Source: Chersky-840 sp035604715
GTDB lineage: Bacteria; Actinomycetota; Acidimicrobiia; Acidimicrobiales; UBA8190
DNA: 64,000 nt
Direction of reading: 5' to 3'
Assembly: GCA_963731665.1 (NCBI GenBank)
Contig: CAVSWP010000008.1
Coordinates: 62,001 to 126,000, forward strand
Under the pieces are notes generated by a model. The model ran no database searches and was not told the DNA's origin. It worked only from the letters and a program-made list of their open reading frames with translations. Below, one piece after another: positions 8,289 through 18,062 of this stretch. Numbering within the stretch: the stretch's first letter is position 1; each line of letters opens with the position of its first letter. Both the position numbers and the translations under genes were made by a program.

Positions 8289-10306
8289 AGGTCCGCGGCC
8301 GTCTCGGGCGAGCCCCGATTGACGATCTCGTCGGACACCGCGGCGACGAAGGCGTCGAGTGCCACCCCCCGGTCGGGTCGCTTCGAGCTCCTGGCGTTGA
8401 CCCCCACGGTGCGGGCCGCCGTGTCGTCGTCACCGACCACGAGCACGTAGGGCACCTTCTCGAGCTTCCACCGGCGGATGCGAGCGTTGAGCGGCTCGTC
8501 GGCGACGTCGACGTGGACGCGCACATCGGCGCCCGCCAGCGCGGCGGCCACCTCGCGGGCGTAGTCGTCGTGGTCGTCGCGCACCGGGAGGACGACGACC
8601 TGCACCGGCATGAGCCACGTGGGCAGGGCGCCGGCGTAGTGCTCGAGGAGGATGGCGAAGAAGCGCTCCACCGACCCGAACAGGGCCCGGTGGATCATGA
8701 CGGGCACGTGCCGGGCGTTGTCGGCGCCCACGTACTCGAGGCCGAAACGCTTCGGGGTCTGGAAGTCGAGCTGGATGGTGGACACCTGCCAGTGCCGGCC
8801 GATGGCGTCGCGCGCCTGGACCGAGATCTTGGGGCCGTAGAACGCTCCCCCGCCCTCGTCCATGACGAGCTCGAGGTTCCGGCTCTCGGCCACCACCCGC
8901 AACGCCTCGGTGGCCTCGGCCCACTCGGCGTCGCTGCCCACCGCCTTGCCCGGTGGCCGGGTGGACAATTCCAGATAGAAGTCCTCCAGGCCGAAGTCGC
9001 CCAGGAGGTCGAGCACGAAGCTGAGCAACGACCCGAGCTCCTCACCCATCTCCTCCCGGGTGCAGAAGATGTGGGAGTCGTCCATGGTCAGGCCCCGCAC
9101 CCGGGTGAGGCCGTGGACCACGCCGGACTTCTCGTAGCGGTAGACCGTGCCGAACTCGAACAGGCGCATAGGCAGCTCGCGGTACGAGCGCTGGCGGCTC
9201 CGGTACACCAGGACGTGGAACGGACAGTTCATGGGCTTGAGGTAGTACTGCTGGCCCTCGTCGAGCTCCATGGGCGGGAACATGCCCTCGGCGAACCAGT
9301 CGAGGTGGCCCGAGATCTCGAACAGCTCGGCCTTGGTGATGTGCGGCGTGTAGACGAACTGGTAGCCCCCCGCCAGGTGGCGCCGACGCGAGTACTCCTC
9401 CATCAGCATGCGGATGGTCGCCCCTTTGGGATGGAACACCGCCAGCCCCGAGCCGATCTCGCCCGGGAACGAGAACAGGTCGAGCTCGGCCCCGATGCGG
9501 CGGTGGTCGCGCCGCTCGGCCTCCTCGAGGCGATGGAGGTGCTCGGCCAACGCCTTGTCCGACTCCCAGGCGGTGCCGTAGATGCGCTGCAGCTGGGGCC
9601 GGTGCTCATCTCCACGCCAGTAGGCGCCCGCCACCCGCTGGAGCTTCATGTGCCCCAACCGTCCCGTCGACGCCACGTGCGGACCGCGGCACAGGTCCAC
9701 GAAGCTCGACGGGCCGCCATCGCCACGCACGTTGCGATAGATGCTGACCGCCGAGGCGGCCGGCGCGATGTCGGCGGAGGCCTCGGCCGACAATTCCTGG
9801 TCGGGCGAAGCCCCGGCGACGCCCTCGATGATCTCGCGTTTGAAGGGCTGGTCGGCGAAGAGGGCGAGACCCTCCTCCACGGAATGCTCCTCACGGACGA
9901 AGGCTTGGTCCTCGGCCATGATGGCGCGCATCTTCTCCTCGATGCGCTCGAGGTCGTCGTCGCTGAAGGTGGCCCCGCCGGGAAGCTCGAAGTCGTAGTA
10001 GAAGCCATCGGCGATGGCGGGCCCGATGGCGTAGTGAGCTCCGGGCCACAGCGCCAGCACGGCTTGGGCGAGCACGTGAGCGGTGGAGTGGCGCAGGACG
10101 ACCCGCCCGGCGTCACTGTCCTCGGTGATGACCGCCACCTCGGCCCCGTCGCGCAGCGGCGCCCCGAGGTCGGTGCTGACCCCGTCGACCTCGACCGCCA
10201 CCGCCGCCTTGGCCAGGCGCGGGCCGATGGACCGGGCCAACTCCAGCCCGGTCGCCCCGTCCTCGAGCTCCTTGGTCGAACCGTCGGGCAGTCGGACCGT
10301 TATCAC
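8285..10306 (-). CDS. thrS: Threonine--tRNA ligase
   Basis: The 673-aa class II synthetase has the N-terminal TGS domain (MITVRLPDGSTKELEDGATG), the editing domain with HSTAHVLAQAV and CRGPHVASTG, and the catalytic core with MNCPFHVLVYRS, RLFEFGTVYRYEKSGVVHGLTRVRGLTMDDSHIFC and the zinc-binding Cys/His residues. The C-terminal anticodon-binding domain contains LPVRDDHDDYAREVA. The GTG start overlaps the stop of the upstream MshC/CysS-like gene by 4 bp, and its stop overlaps the HIT start, giving a three-gene coupled operon. Confidence 0.97.
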   Translation of the reverse strand: MITVRLPDGSTKELEDGATGLELARSIGPRLAKAAVAVEVDGVSTDLGAPLRDGAEVAVITEDSDAGRVVLRHSTAHVLAQAVLALWPGAHYAIGPAIADGFYYDFELPGGATFSDDDLERIEEKMRAIMAEDQAFVREEHSVEEGLALFADQPFKREIIEGVAGASPDQELSAEASADIAPAASAVSIYRNVRGDGGPSSFVDLCRGPHVASTGRLGHMKLQRVAGAYWRGDEHRPQLQRIYGTAWESDKALAEHLHRLEEAERRDHRRIGAELDLFSFPGEIGSGLAVFHPKGATIRMLMEEYSRRRHLAGGYQFVYTPHITKAELFEISGHLDWFAEGMFPPMELDEGQQYYLKPMNCPFHVLVYRSRQRSYRELPMRLFEFGTVYRYEKSGVVHGLTRVRGLTMDDSHIFCTREEMGEELGSLLSFVLDLLGDFGLEDFYLELSTRPPGKAVGSDAEWAEATEALRVVAESRNLELVMDEGGGAFYGPKISVQARDAIGRHWQVSTIQLDFQTPKRFGLEYVGADNARHVPVMIHRALFGSVERFFAILLEHYAGALPTWLMPVQVVVLPVRDDHDDYAREVAAALAGADVRVHVDVADEPLNARIRRWKLEKVPYVLVVGDDDTAARTVGVNARSSKRPDRGVALDAFVAAVSDEIVNRGSPETAADL

Positions 10307-11430
10307 AGCTCCACCCCCAACAGCGCCGCCGCCCGGCCCACGGCGCGGCCCGCGGCGGCTTCGTCGTCGAGCACCCGCAGGGCGTCGGGCACCTGCAGAT
10401 CGTGGTCCAGGACACGGCGCACCTCGTCGAGCGCCTCAGGGCGGGGGTCACCCTTGGCCCCGGCGACGCGCCACCGGTCGAGGCGCGCCGCGCCGCCCTC
10501 GAGGTCGGCGGGGGCCCAGTCCCAGTCGCGGCGGTAGTGGTGTCCGAGCAGGGCCAGGCGCACCGCCATGGGCTCCCAGTCCTTCAACAGGTCGGCCACG
10601 AAGACCAGGTTGCCGAGCGACTTCGACATCTTGACGCCGTCGAGCCCCACCATCCCCACATGCAGCCAGTGGCGCGAGAACAAGGTGCCCGTCACCGACT
10701 CGGACTGGGCCGTCTCGCATTCGTGATGGGGGAACACGAGGTCGCGTCCCCCGCCGTGGAGGTCCACGGTGACACCCAGCTCGCGCATGGCGAGAGCCGA
10801 GCATTCGATGTGCCATCCCGGCCTGCCCCGGCCCCAGCGCGACTCCCACGACGGCTCGTCGGGGGCTGACGGCTGCCACAGCACGAAGTCGAGCGGGTCG
10901 CGTTTGTTGGGGTCCTCGGGACGCCCGCCGCGCTCGGTGGCGAGCACCAGCATCTCCGGGCGCGACAGGTGGCTCACCTGGCCGAACCGGGGGAACGACG
11001 AGATGTCGAAGTACACCGACCCCCCCGAGCTGTAGGCGTGACCCCCGTCGAGCACCGCCCCGATGAGCGAGAGGATGTCGGAGATGGCCGAGGTGGCCCG
11101 GGGCTCGCTGTACACCGGGAGGAGCCCCAGGGCAGCCATGTTGGCGTCGAAGCGGGCCATCTCCTCGGCGGCGAGGTCGAGGTAGTGGACACCGAGCTCG
11201 CGCGCCTTGCGCAGGATGTCGTCGTCGACGTCGGTGACGTTGCGCACCAACCGGGGCTGGTGGCCGAGGTCGATGAGCCGTCGCTGAAGGATGTCGAAGG
11301 TCAGGTACACCTGGGCGTGGCCGACGTGGGCCGAGTCATAGGGCGTGATGCCACACGAGTACATCGAGACCACGTCTTTGGGCTCGAAGGGGACCACCTC
11401 GCCCCGTGGGGTGTCGAAGAGCCGCATCAT
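10303..11430 (-). CDS. MshC/CysS-like cysteine-adenylating ligase
   Basis: The 375-aa class I synthetase fold protein has the motif CGITPYDSAHVGHA (HIGH-equivalent), TDVDDDILRKAR, WHIECSALA and HHECE zinc-ligand segments, and KMSKS as GVKMSKSLGN. It lacks most of the C-terminal tRNA-binding part of ordinary CysRS (about 460 aa). CGITPYD and the short length favour MshC, which joins cysteine to GlcN-inositol in mycothiol synthesis. A short CysRS used in translation is the alternative. Finding another full cysS elsewhere in the genome would settle this. It is the first gene of the operon with thrS. Confidence 0.8.
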   Translation of the reverse strand: MMRLFDTPRGEVVPFEPKDVVSMYSCGITPYDSAHVGHAQVYLTFDILQRRLIDLGHQPRLVRNVTDVDDDILRKARELGVHYLDLAAEEMARFDANMAALGLLPVYSEPRATSAISDILSLIGAVLDGGHAYSSGGSVYFDISSFPRFGQVSHLSRPEMLVLATERGGRPEDPNKRDPLDFVLWQPSAPDEPSWESRWGRGRPGWHIECSALAMRELGVTVDLHGGGRDLVFPHHECETAQSESVTGTLFSRHWLHVGMVGLDGVKMSKSLGNLVFVADLLKDWEPMAVRLALLGHHYRRDWDWAPADLEGGAARLDRWRVAGAKGDPRPEALDEVRRVLDHDLQVPDALRVLDDEAAAGRAVGRAAALLGVEL

Positions 11431-11478
11431 GGCGTGACCCTGGTCATCTCCTGCACGCCGGTGGCGTCCATCGTGGGC

Positions 11479-12135
11479 TCAGACATCCCCGAGGCCCGTC
11501 AGCCCGAGGGAGCTGTGCGCCTTGTACCGAACGTTGATGGTCACGAGCACGGCGGTGAAGGCCTCGATGGCCGCCGCCTGGGCCAGGCTGCCGGCGTCGA
11601 GCGGCCGCAGGCCTTCGATCGAGGCCAGCAGGGCCATGGCGACGCCCGTCGCCTCGCGGTGGTCCGAGCACACCAGGACGTCGGAGCCCAACACGGCGTC
11701 GAGGTCCTCGAGGTCCGACGCCGGCAGGTGATGCCCGGCCGCCACCACCAGGGCCCCGGGTGCGGCGGCCTGCACGGCGGCGGCCATCGAACCCCGGGGA
11801 GGGACCACGGCGTGCATCTCGCGGCCCTGTTTCACCAGGGCGTTGACGACGGAGATGACCACCTTGGCGTCGAGCTGGCCGGCCAGAACACCCACGGTGG
11901 ACACGACGGCGTCCCACGGGGTGGCCACCACCACGACCTCGCACGACGCCGCCCCCTCGTTGGCGGCCCCCTCGATGGCCAGGTGCCGCGGCCAGCGGTC
12001 ATGGAGCGCACCCACCACCTCCGCCGCCCGCTCGGCGTGGCGCGAGCCGATGGTCACCGACGCCCCGGCCGCGGCCAGCCGCAACCCGAGCCCCCGGCCG
12101 AGGGGCCCGGTCCCACCGAGGATCCCGACGTGCAT
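11479..12135 (-). CDS. F420-dependent NADP reductase-like (NpdG/FNO family)
   Basis: The 218-aa Rossmann protein begins MHVGILGGTGPLGRGLGLRLAAAG and continues with IGSRHAERA, the two phosphate-binding elements of FNO/NpdG enzymes that transfer hydride between F420 and NADP. Later segments VVVATPWDAV and the C-terminal RPLDAGSLAQAAAIEAFTAVLVTIN also match this family. The start at 12135 is chosen because the family begins at this methionine. An 18-residue upstream extension is unlikely. It is divergent from the enoyl reductase, with 44 nt between the starts. Confidence 0.83.
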   Translation of the reverse strand: MHVGILGGTGPLGRGLGLRLAAAGASVTIGSRHAERAAEVVGALHDRWPRHLAIEGAANEGAASCEVVVVATPWDAVVSTVGVLAGQLDAKVVISVVNALVKQGREMHAVVPPRGSMAAAVQAAAPGALVVAAGHHLPASDLEDLDAVLGSDVLVCSDHREATGVAMALLASIEGLRPLDAGSLAQAAAIEAFTAVLVTINVRYKAHSSLGLTGLGDV

Positions 12136-12179
12136 CGGAACACACTGGCACAACGGCCGCTCGGGTAGGGTCGCCCGCA

Positions 12180-12965
12180 GTGTCACCGACCGGCGGGCTC
12201 CTGGCGGGAAAACGGATCCTCATCACCGGCGTGCTCACCGACGCCTCGTTGGCCTTCGGGGTCGCCCGCCGAGCCCAGGCGGAAGGGGCCGAGCTCGTGC
12301 TGTCGGGCGCGGGACGCGGCCTGTCGCTGACGCGGCGCACGGCGCGCAAGCTCGAGACTCCCGTCGACGTGATCGAGATCGACGTCACCGACCCCGCCCA
12401 CCTGCGGGCCGCCGCCGACGACCTGACGGCGCGCTGGGGCCGGCTCGACGGCATGCTCCACGCCATCGGCTTCGCCCCGGCGCAGTGCCTGGGTGGCGAC
12501 ATCTTGCGCGCCGAATGGAAGGAGGTGGCCGTGGCCCTCGAAGTCTCGGCGTACTCGCTGAAGGCTCTCGTGGGCGCCCTGCGACCCCTGTTGTCGGCGC
12601 CGGGCCGTTCGTCGGTGGTGGCGCTCGACTTCGACGCCCGGGTGGCGTGGCCCGCGTACGACTGGATGGGCGTGGCCAAGGCCGCCCTCGAGTCCCTGGC
12701 GCGCTATCTGGCGCGCGACCTGGGCCCCGAAGGGGTGCGCGTCAACCTCGTGGCCGCCGGCCCGGTGCGCACCATGGCCGCCAAGTCCATCCCGAGCTTC
12801 AAGGGATTCGAGGACACCTGGAGCGACCGCGCCCCGTTGGGATGGGATGTCAACGACTCCGAGCCCGTGGCCCGCGCCTGTGTGGCGTTGCTGTCGGACT
12901 GGTTCCCCATGACCACGGGCGAGATGGTGCACGTCGACGGGGGCGTCCACGCCATGGGCGCCTAG
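12180..12965 (+). CDS. fabI: Enoyl-[ACP] reductase, FabI/InhA-like
   Basis: The 261-aa SDR-fold protein begins with GKRILITGVLTDASLAFGVARRAQAEGAELVLSG, in the style of InhA/FabI, where Ser/Ala-rich residues follow the glycine loop. The catalytic Tyr-x6-Lys motif is seen in YDWMGVAKAALESLARYLARDLGPEGVRVN. The C-terminal part includes MTTGEMVHVDGG. It should reduce trans-2-enoyl-ACP in type II fatty acid synthesis. The start is GTG at 12180. The next gene begins 20 nt later on the same strand. Confidence 0.92.
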   Translation: MSPTGGLLAGKRILITGVLTDASLAFGVARRAQAEGAELVLSGAGRGLSLTRRTARKLETPVDVIEIDVTDPAHLRAAADDLTARWGRLDGMLHAIGFAPAQCLGGDILRAEWKEVAVALEVSAYSLKALVGALRPLLSAPGRSSVVALDFDARVAWPAYDWMGVAKAALESLARYLARDLGPEGVRVNLVAAGPVRTMAAKSIPSFKGFEDTWSDRAPLGWDVNDSEPVARACVALLSDWFPMTTGEMVHVDGGVHAMGA

Positions 12966-12985
12966 CCCGGGCGGGGCCCGGCCCG

Positions 12986-14113
12986 ATGGCGAAGCTCGGC
13001 GCCGAGGAATTCCAGGCCGCCGGGATCTACGACCCCGCCGCGCCCGGTGGCGCCGATCGCCTCGAGCTCCTCGAGCATCTGGCGTCACGCGGCGTCACCG
13101 TGACGGCCATGGTCGAGGCGGACCGCTTCGGAGGGCTCGTCGCCCTGGCGTCGGAGCTCCCCCTGCGCGCCCCGGGGGAACCCCTGAGCGTCGAAGAGGT
13201 GGCCCTCCGCAGCGCCTCGACCCCAGACCGGGTCCGGCGCGTCCGGGTGGCGGCCGGGCTGCCCCCCGACCCCGGTGACCCGACGCACCCCGGCCTACCT
13301 CCGTCGGCGGTCGACGACGTCGTCGCCTTCGAGGTCGGCGCGGCGCTCTTCGGCGAGGTCCCGACCCTGTCGTTCACCCGGGTCATGGGCGCGGCGGTGG
13401 CCCGGGTGGCCGAGGCCGCCGTCAGCCTGTTTCTCGCCGAACGCCTGCCCGCCCTGAGCGACCAGGATGGAGAGACGGCCCGGGCCCGGGCGGGCGAGGA
13501 CGGCACCGCCACGTTCATCGCCGTCACTCCGGGGTTGATGGCCAACCTCCTGCGCGAGCACATGGCCTTGGCCATCCGGCGATCGGTCACCGAGCGCACC
13601 CTCGAGGTGGACGAGCGGGCCGTCACCGTCGGGCTCGGATTCGTCGACCTGGTGGGCTCGACGGCGTGGGCCAGTGGCCTCACGTTGAAGGCCCACGCCC
13701 TGGCGCTGGCGGGCTTCGAGGCGGCCGCCTGGGACATCGCCGCCGCCCACGGTGGACGCGTCGTGAAGCTCATCGGCGACGAGGCCATGTTCATGGCCCC
13801 CACGGGCGCCGACGCGGCGCGCATCGCCTTGGAGCTGTGCCGGGCCGTCGCCGAGGACGCCACGCTGCCCGAGGCGCGTGGCGCGGCGGGGTACGGGACC
13901 GTGGGGGCGCGCGACGGCGACTACTTCGGGCCTCTGGTGAACCTGGTGGCGCGCGCCGTCAAGGTGGCCGGTGCCGGGTCGGTGGTCGTCACCGACAGCG
14001 TGCGCCAGCAGCTCGGATCCCCCCCACCGGGGGAGCGCTGGGTCGTCACCGAGCTCCCCGCCCAGTCGCTGCGGGGCATCGACCAGGCGGGGCGGCTCTT
14101 CAGCGTCAGGTAG
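12986..14113 (+). CDS. Class III adenylate/guanylate cyclase with an N-terminal helical domain
   Basis: The 375-aa protein ends in a class III cyclase domain. GFVDLVGSTAWAS provides the first metal aspartate, GGRVVKLIGDEAMFM the base-contacting lysine and second metal aspartate, and YFGPLVNLVARA the N-x3-R transition-state pair. All catalytic residues appear present. Residues 1-190 are soluble, with no membrane segment, and contain an EEVALRSASTPDRVRRVRVAAGLP stretch that looks like an HTH/adaptor domain often found N-terminal to actinobacterial cyclases. Product specificity (cAMP or cGMP) cannot be told. The start at 12986 is the ATG after the fabI stop. Confidence 0.85.
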   Translation: MAKLGAEEFQAAGIYDPAAPGGADRLELLEHLASRGVTVTAMVEADRFGGLVALASELPLRAPGEPLSVEEVALRSASTPDRVRRVRVAAGLPPDPGDPTHPGLPPSAVDDVVAFEVGAALFGEVPTLSFTRVMGAAVARVAEAAVSLFLAERLPALSDQDGETARARAGEDGTATFIAVTPGLMANLLREHMALAIRRSVTERTLEVDERAVTVGLGFVDLVGSTAWASGLTLKAHALALAGFEAAAWDIAAAHGGRVVKLIGDEAMFMAPTGADAARIALELCRAVAEDATLPEARGAAGYGTVGARDGDYFGPLVNLVARAVKVAGAGSVVVTDSVRQQLGSPPPGERWVVTELPAQSLRGIDQAGRLFSVR

Positions 14114-14122
14114 TCAGCGCGC

Positions 14123-14668
14123 TCAGTCCTCGGCCAGGATCTTGTAGAGCTCCTTGCCGGTGCTGCGCACGAGGGCGGTGGCCCGCTCCATCTGCGACGG
14201 GTCACCCTGGCGGGCGATCTGCTTGGCCGCCGCCAGCAACTGCACGGCGGACTTCATGAGCACGGCGAGTGCGTTGCCGGACTCGGTGTCGTCCTCCCAC
14301 GGGGCGTTGCCGAAGCGCTCGGCGCGCTCGGCCGCCTCGGCCCGGCCGGCGTCGGTGAGCTCGTAGACGCGCTTGCCGTCGCGCTGCTCGGAACGCACCA
14401 GGCCTTCGTCCTCGAAGAGCTGCAACGTGGGGTAGACCGAGCCCGGGCTCGGGCGCCACATCCCCCCGCTCTTCTCCTCCAGCCGCCCGATGATCTCGTA
14501 GCCGTGGGCGGGCCCGTCGGTGAGCGCCCCCAGCAGGGCGGTGCGGATGTCGCCGCGCCGCATGCGGCGCCCGCCGCCTCGCCAACCACCGTGGTCGGCG
14601 CCCCATTCGACGCCCCGCCAGGGCGGTCGACCGGGGCGGCCCTTCATTCGCATGTGGTGATGATGCAT
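14123..14668 (-). CDS. PadR family transcriptional regulator
   Basis: The 181-aa protein has a PadR winged helix at residues about 40-115: RRGDIRTALLGALTDGPAHGYEIIGRLEEKSGGMWRPSPGSVYPTLQLFEDEGLV. A C-terminal helix (about 140-180) probably dimerises. The N-terminus MHHHHMRMKGRPGR is rich in His and Arg. The start at 14668 is set by GGAGGAG 5 nt upstream. An upstream ATG gives a short extension that is less likely. An AT-rich imperfect palindrome at 14728-14739, about 60 nt upstream, is a plausible autoregulatory operator. It may repress the flanking genes. Confidence 0.9.
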   Translation of the reverse strand: MHHHHMRMKGRPGRPPWRGVEWGADHGGWRGGGRRMRRGDIRTALLGALTDGPAHGYEIIGRLEEKSGGMWRPSPGSVYPTLQLFEDEGLVRSEQRDGKRVYELTDAGRAEAAERAERFGNAPWEDDTESGNALAVLMKSAVQLLAAAKQIARQGDPSQMERATALVRSTGKELYKILAED

Positions 14669-14727
14669 GGTTTCTCCTCCATCGAAGTCCTCGTCTCGAC
14701 CCATGCCAAGACTGTTCTCGTACTGAC

Positions 14728-14739
14728 ATGATATATCGT
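14728..14739. promoter_or_regulatory. AT-rich imperfect palindrome upstream of the PadR gene (possible operator)
   Basis: ATGATATATCGT is palindromic except at one base pair and sits in an otherwise GC-rich region, 60 nt upstream of the padR-like start. PadR proteins commonly bind such AT-rich dyads in their own promoters. The minus-strand reading also contains a TATCAT that could serve as a -10 box. Binding is inferred. Confidence 0.45.
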
Positions 14740-14837
14740 TAACTCCCCCGAAGCAAGCCCCCCCAAGAACGGGCAGGTCGGGCCGCAACCGGCGACCGGG
14801 GCACCCCCACGGGGGGCGCCGGGCGGGCGTGCTCAGA

Positions 14838-16349
14838 TCAGCCGAAGTCCTTCTCGAACTCGGCCAGCGAATTGGGGAAGGTGCCGTCGGTGATGTCGTT
14901 TCGGTACGACGACGAGGTGTCGAACGAGAACATGTCGGCGAAGGCCACGTCGTGCAGCTGGAACCAGGTCCGCATGTTGTCGATGAACGACGGGTCGTCG
15001 CCCAGTCCGTGCCCGTCGGGCCGGTACTCGACGGACCATTCCGGGATGGCGATGGGCTTGCCGTGTGCCGACGCGAACGACGCCAACCAGTTGAGCCCCC
15101 ACTGCTCCGACAATTGGTTGGCCCAGGCCGCGGCGGGGGTGAACGGGCTTCCCCAGAAGTTGTCGTACACGTCGGTGCCCACGTAGTCCACGTAGGCGTT
15201 TCCGGGGTAGGCCGCGGCGGGGCTGTAGCTCGAGGCGGTGGAGCCGCTGGCGTTCCACAGGAATTTGAATTGCTGTCCCCGCACCGAGCGCATGGTGTTC
15301 ACGATCTGCTGCCAGAACGACACGAAGTTCGCGGCGTCGGCGGACGTCTGCACGTACCACGGGAACCAGCTGCCGTTGAACTCCCACCCCAGTCGCAAGA
15401 TGGCGTTGGCTTCGCCGTCGTTCACGAGGTTGGTGGCCAGCGTGGCGAAGTACTGGTTGTAGTCGCCCGCCGCCCCTTGGGCCAAGGTGCCCGTCCCGGG
15501 CAGGATGGGCACGCCGAGCACCAGCCGGTACCCGGTGCCGGCCCAGGCCCCGGCGATGTCGGCGTTGTCCATGTCCGCCCAGCCGTCGGTCTTGTCGAGG
15601 TAGTCGGTGACGTAGCTCAAAGCGGCGCCCGTCGTCTCGCTGAAGGCCATCAGGTTGTCGAGTCTGTCGGTCCCGGCGTAGTCCCCCAGGGCGATGCCCG
15701 ACGGGCCGATGCCCGAGGTGGGTGACCCGATGGTGATGGTGCCGCTCACCGCCAGCTTGCTCAAGCCTTTCGGCCGCTGGCACATCGAGCTCAACCCGCT
15801 CGGGGTGAACGGCGTGTAGGCGCTGGCGGTCGAGCCCGAGCCGGCCGCGAACGACCCGCTGGAGGTGGACTGGCCCCCACCCCCGGGGATCGAGAAGCCG
15901 GCGAGACCGCCACCGTTGGTCACGAGCTGCGACTGGGTGTTGGTCTCCGTCGTCTCGCTGAACTTGGCCCTACCCCCGAAGAGCGTGCCCTTCCAGGTGA
16001 CGCGCATGGTGGCCGGCGCCCCGGTGCTCGACAACGTGGCGCAGTTCAACGGGCTGGCCGGGAACGACTCCCGCATCCGGCCGCTGGTGACCCGCACGGC
16101 GCCGTCCGACGTGGTGCACGCCGACAACTTTCCTATGAGGCGCGACGAGTGCGATGCAGTGCCCGACGCCGACGAGATCCGGGGCGAGAACGACAGCGAG
16201 CCCGACAACAGGCACGTGACCTGGCCGGGAGCAGCCCCCCGGTACACGTGCGTCCTGGCGGTGGCGGAGTCGGTGGTTCCCCCCAGCAACGCCACCAGGA
16301 CGATCGTGGCCGTGGCCAACACGATCGGCACCATCGGCCTGCGCCGCAT
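14838..16349 (-). CDS. Secreted glycoside hydrolase, GH26-like (beta-mannanase type)
   Basis: The 503-aa protein starts with a signal peptide (MRRRPMVPIVLATATIVLVALLGGTTDSATA). An N-terminal beta-rich region of about 180 residues has paired cysteines. The C-terminal (beta/alpha)8-type domain has LRLGWEFNGSWFPWYV, where the Glu fits the acid/base of GH26, and AIPEWSVEYR, where the Glu fits the nucleophile. The likely substrate is a mannan or related beta-glycan, but specificity cannot be assigned. The start at 16349 is chosen for the signal peptide and an upstream AAAGGG. It precedes the padR gene on the same strand. Confidence 0.78.
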   Translation of the reverse strand: MRRRPMVPIVLATATIVLVALLGGTTDSATARTHVYRGAAPGQVTCLLSGSLSFSPRISSASGTASHSSRLIGKLSACTTSDGAVRVTSGRMRESFPASPLNCATLSSTGAPATMRVTWKGTLFGGRAKFSETTETNTQSQLVTNGGGLAGFSIPGGGGQSTSSGSFAAGSGSTASAYTPFTPSGLSSMCQRPKGLSKLAVSGTITIGSPTSGIGPSGIALGDYAGTDRLDNLMAFSETTGAALSYVTDYLDKTDGWADMDNADIAGAWAGTGYRLVLGVPILPGTGTLAQGAAGDYNQYFATLATNLVNDGEANAILRLGWEFNGSWFPWYVQTSADAANFVSFWQQIVNTMRSVRGQQFKFLWNASGSTASSYSPAAAYPGNAYVDYVGTDVYDNFWGSPFTPAAAWANQLSEQWGLNWLASFASAHGKPIAIPEWSVEYRPDGHGLGDDPSFIDNMRTWFQLHDVAFADMFSFDTSSSYRNDITDGTFPNSLAEFEKDFG

Positions 16350-16488
16350 GACGACCCTTTCGCGGTCCACTGTCGCTCTCCAGCCCGTCACCGTGTCTCC
16401 CGGGCACTCTCATTTGAGCCTGTGGGGCCGTCGGGGCAATCACCACAATTGATGAACTGGGCTCCCCGACGGGCGCGGCCCACCCCTC

Positions 16489-16506
16489 CCGGGACCGTGG
16501 TCCCGG
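16489..16506 (-). terminator. Hairpin 3' of the aldehyde dehydrogenase gene
   Basis: CCGGGACC and GGTCCCGG form a perfect 8-bp stem separated by 2 nt, 32 nt after the aldehyde dehydrogenase stop. There is no T-run, so it may be a rho-independent-like terminator of GC-rich type, or simply a palindromic protein-binding site. Confidence 0.35.
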
Positions 16507-16537
16507 CAAGTGATGGAAGCGACGGGCCGCCGGGGGA

Positions 16538-17956
<1,419 letters not shown>

Positions 17957-18062
17957 GACGTCACCCTCCTGCCTGGCTCCCGGGCCGGTCCCGGGCCGGT
18001 GCGGCCGACGCACCACGGACCCCTCCGATGCTACGCGGGCGGGGGCCCGGGCGTCGGCCCGG

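Noticed and set aside
11843..14113. A long plus-strand frame covering the F420-reductase, enoyl reductase and cyclase genes
   Set aside because: Upstream of 12986 it is antisense to one gene and out of frame with another; only the cyclase part is coding.
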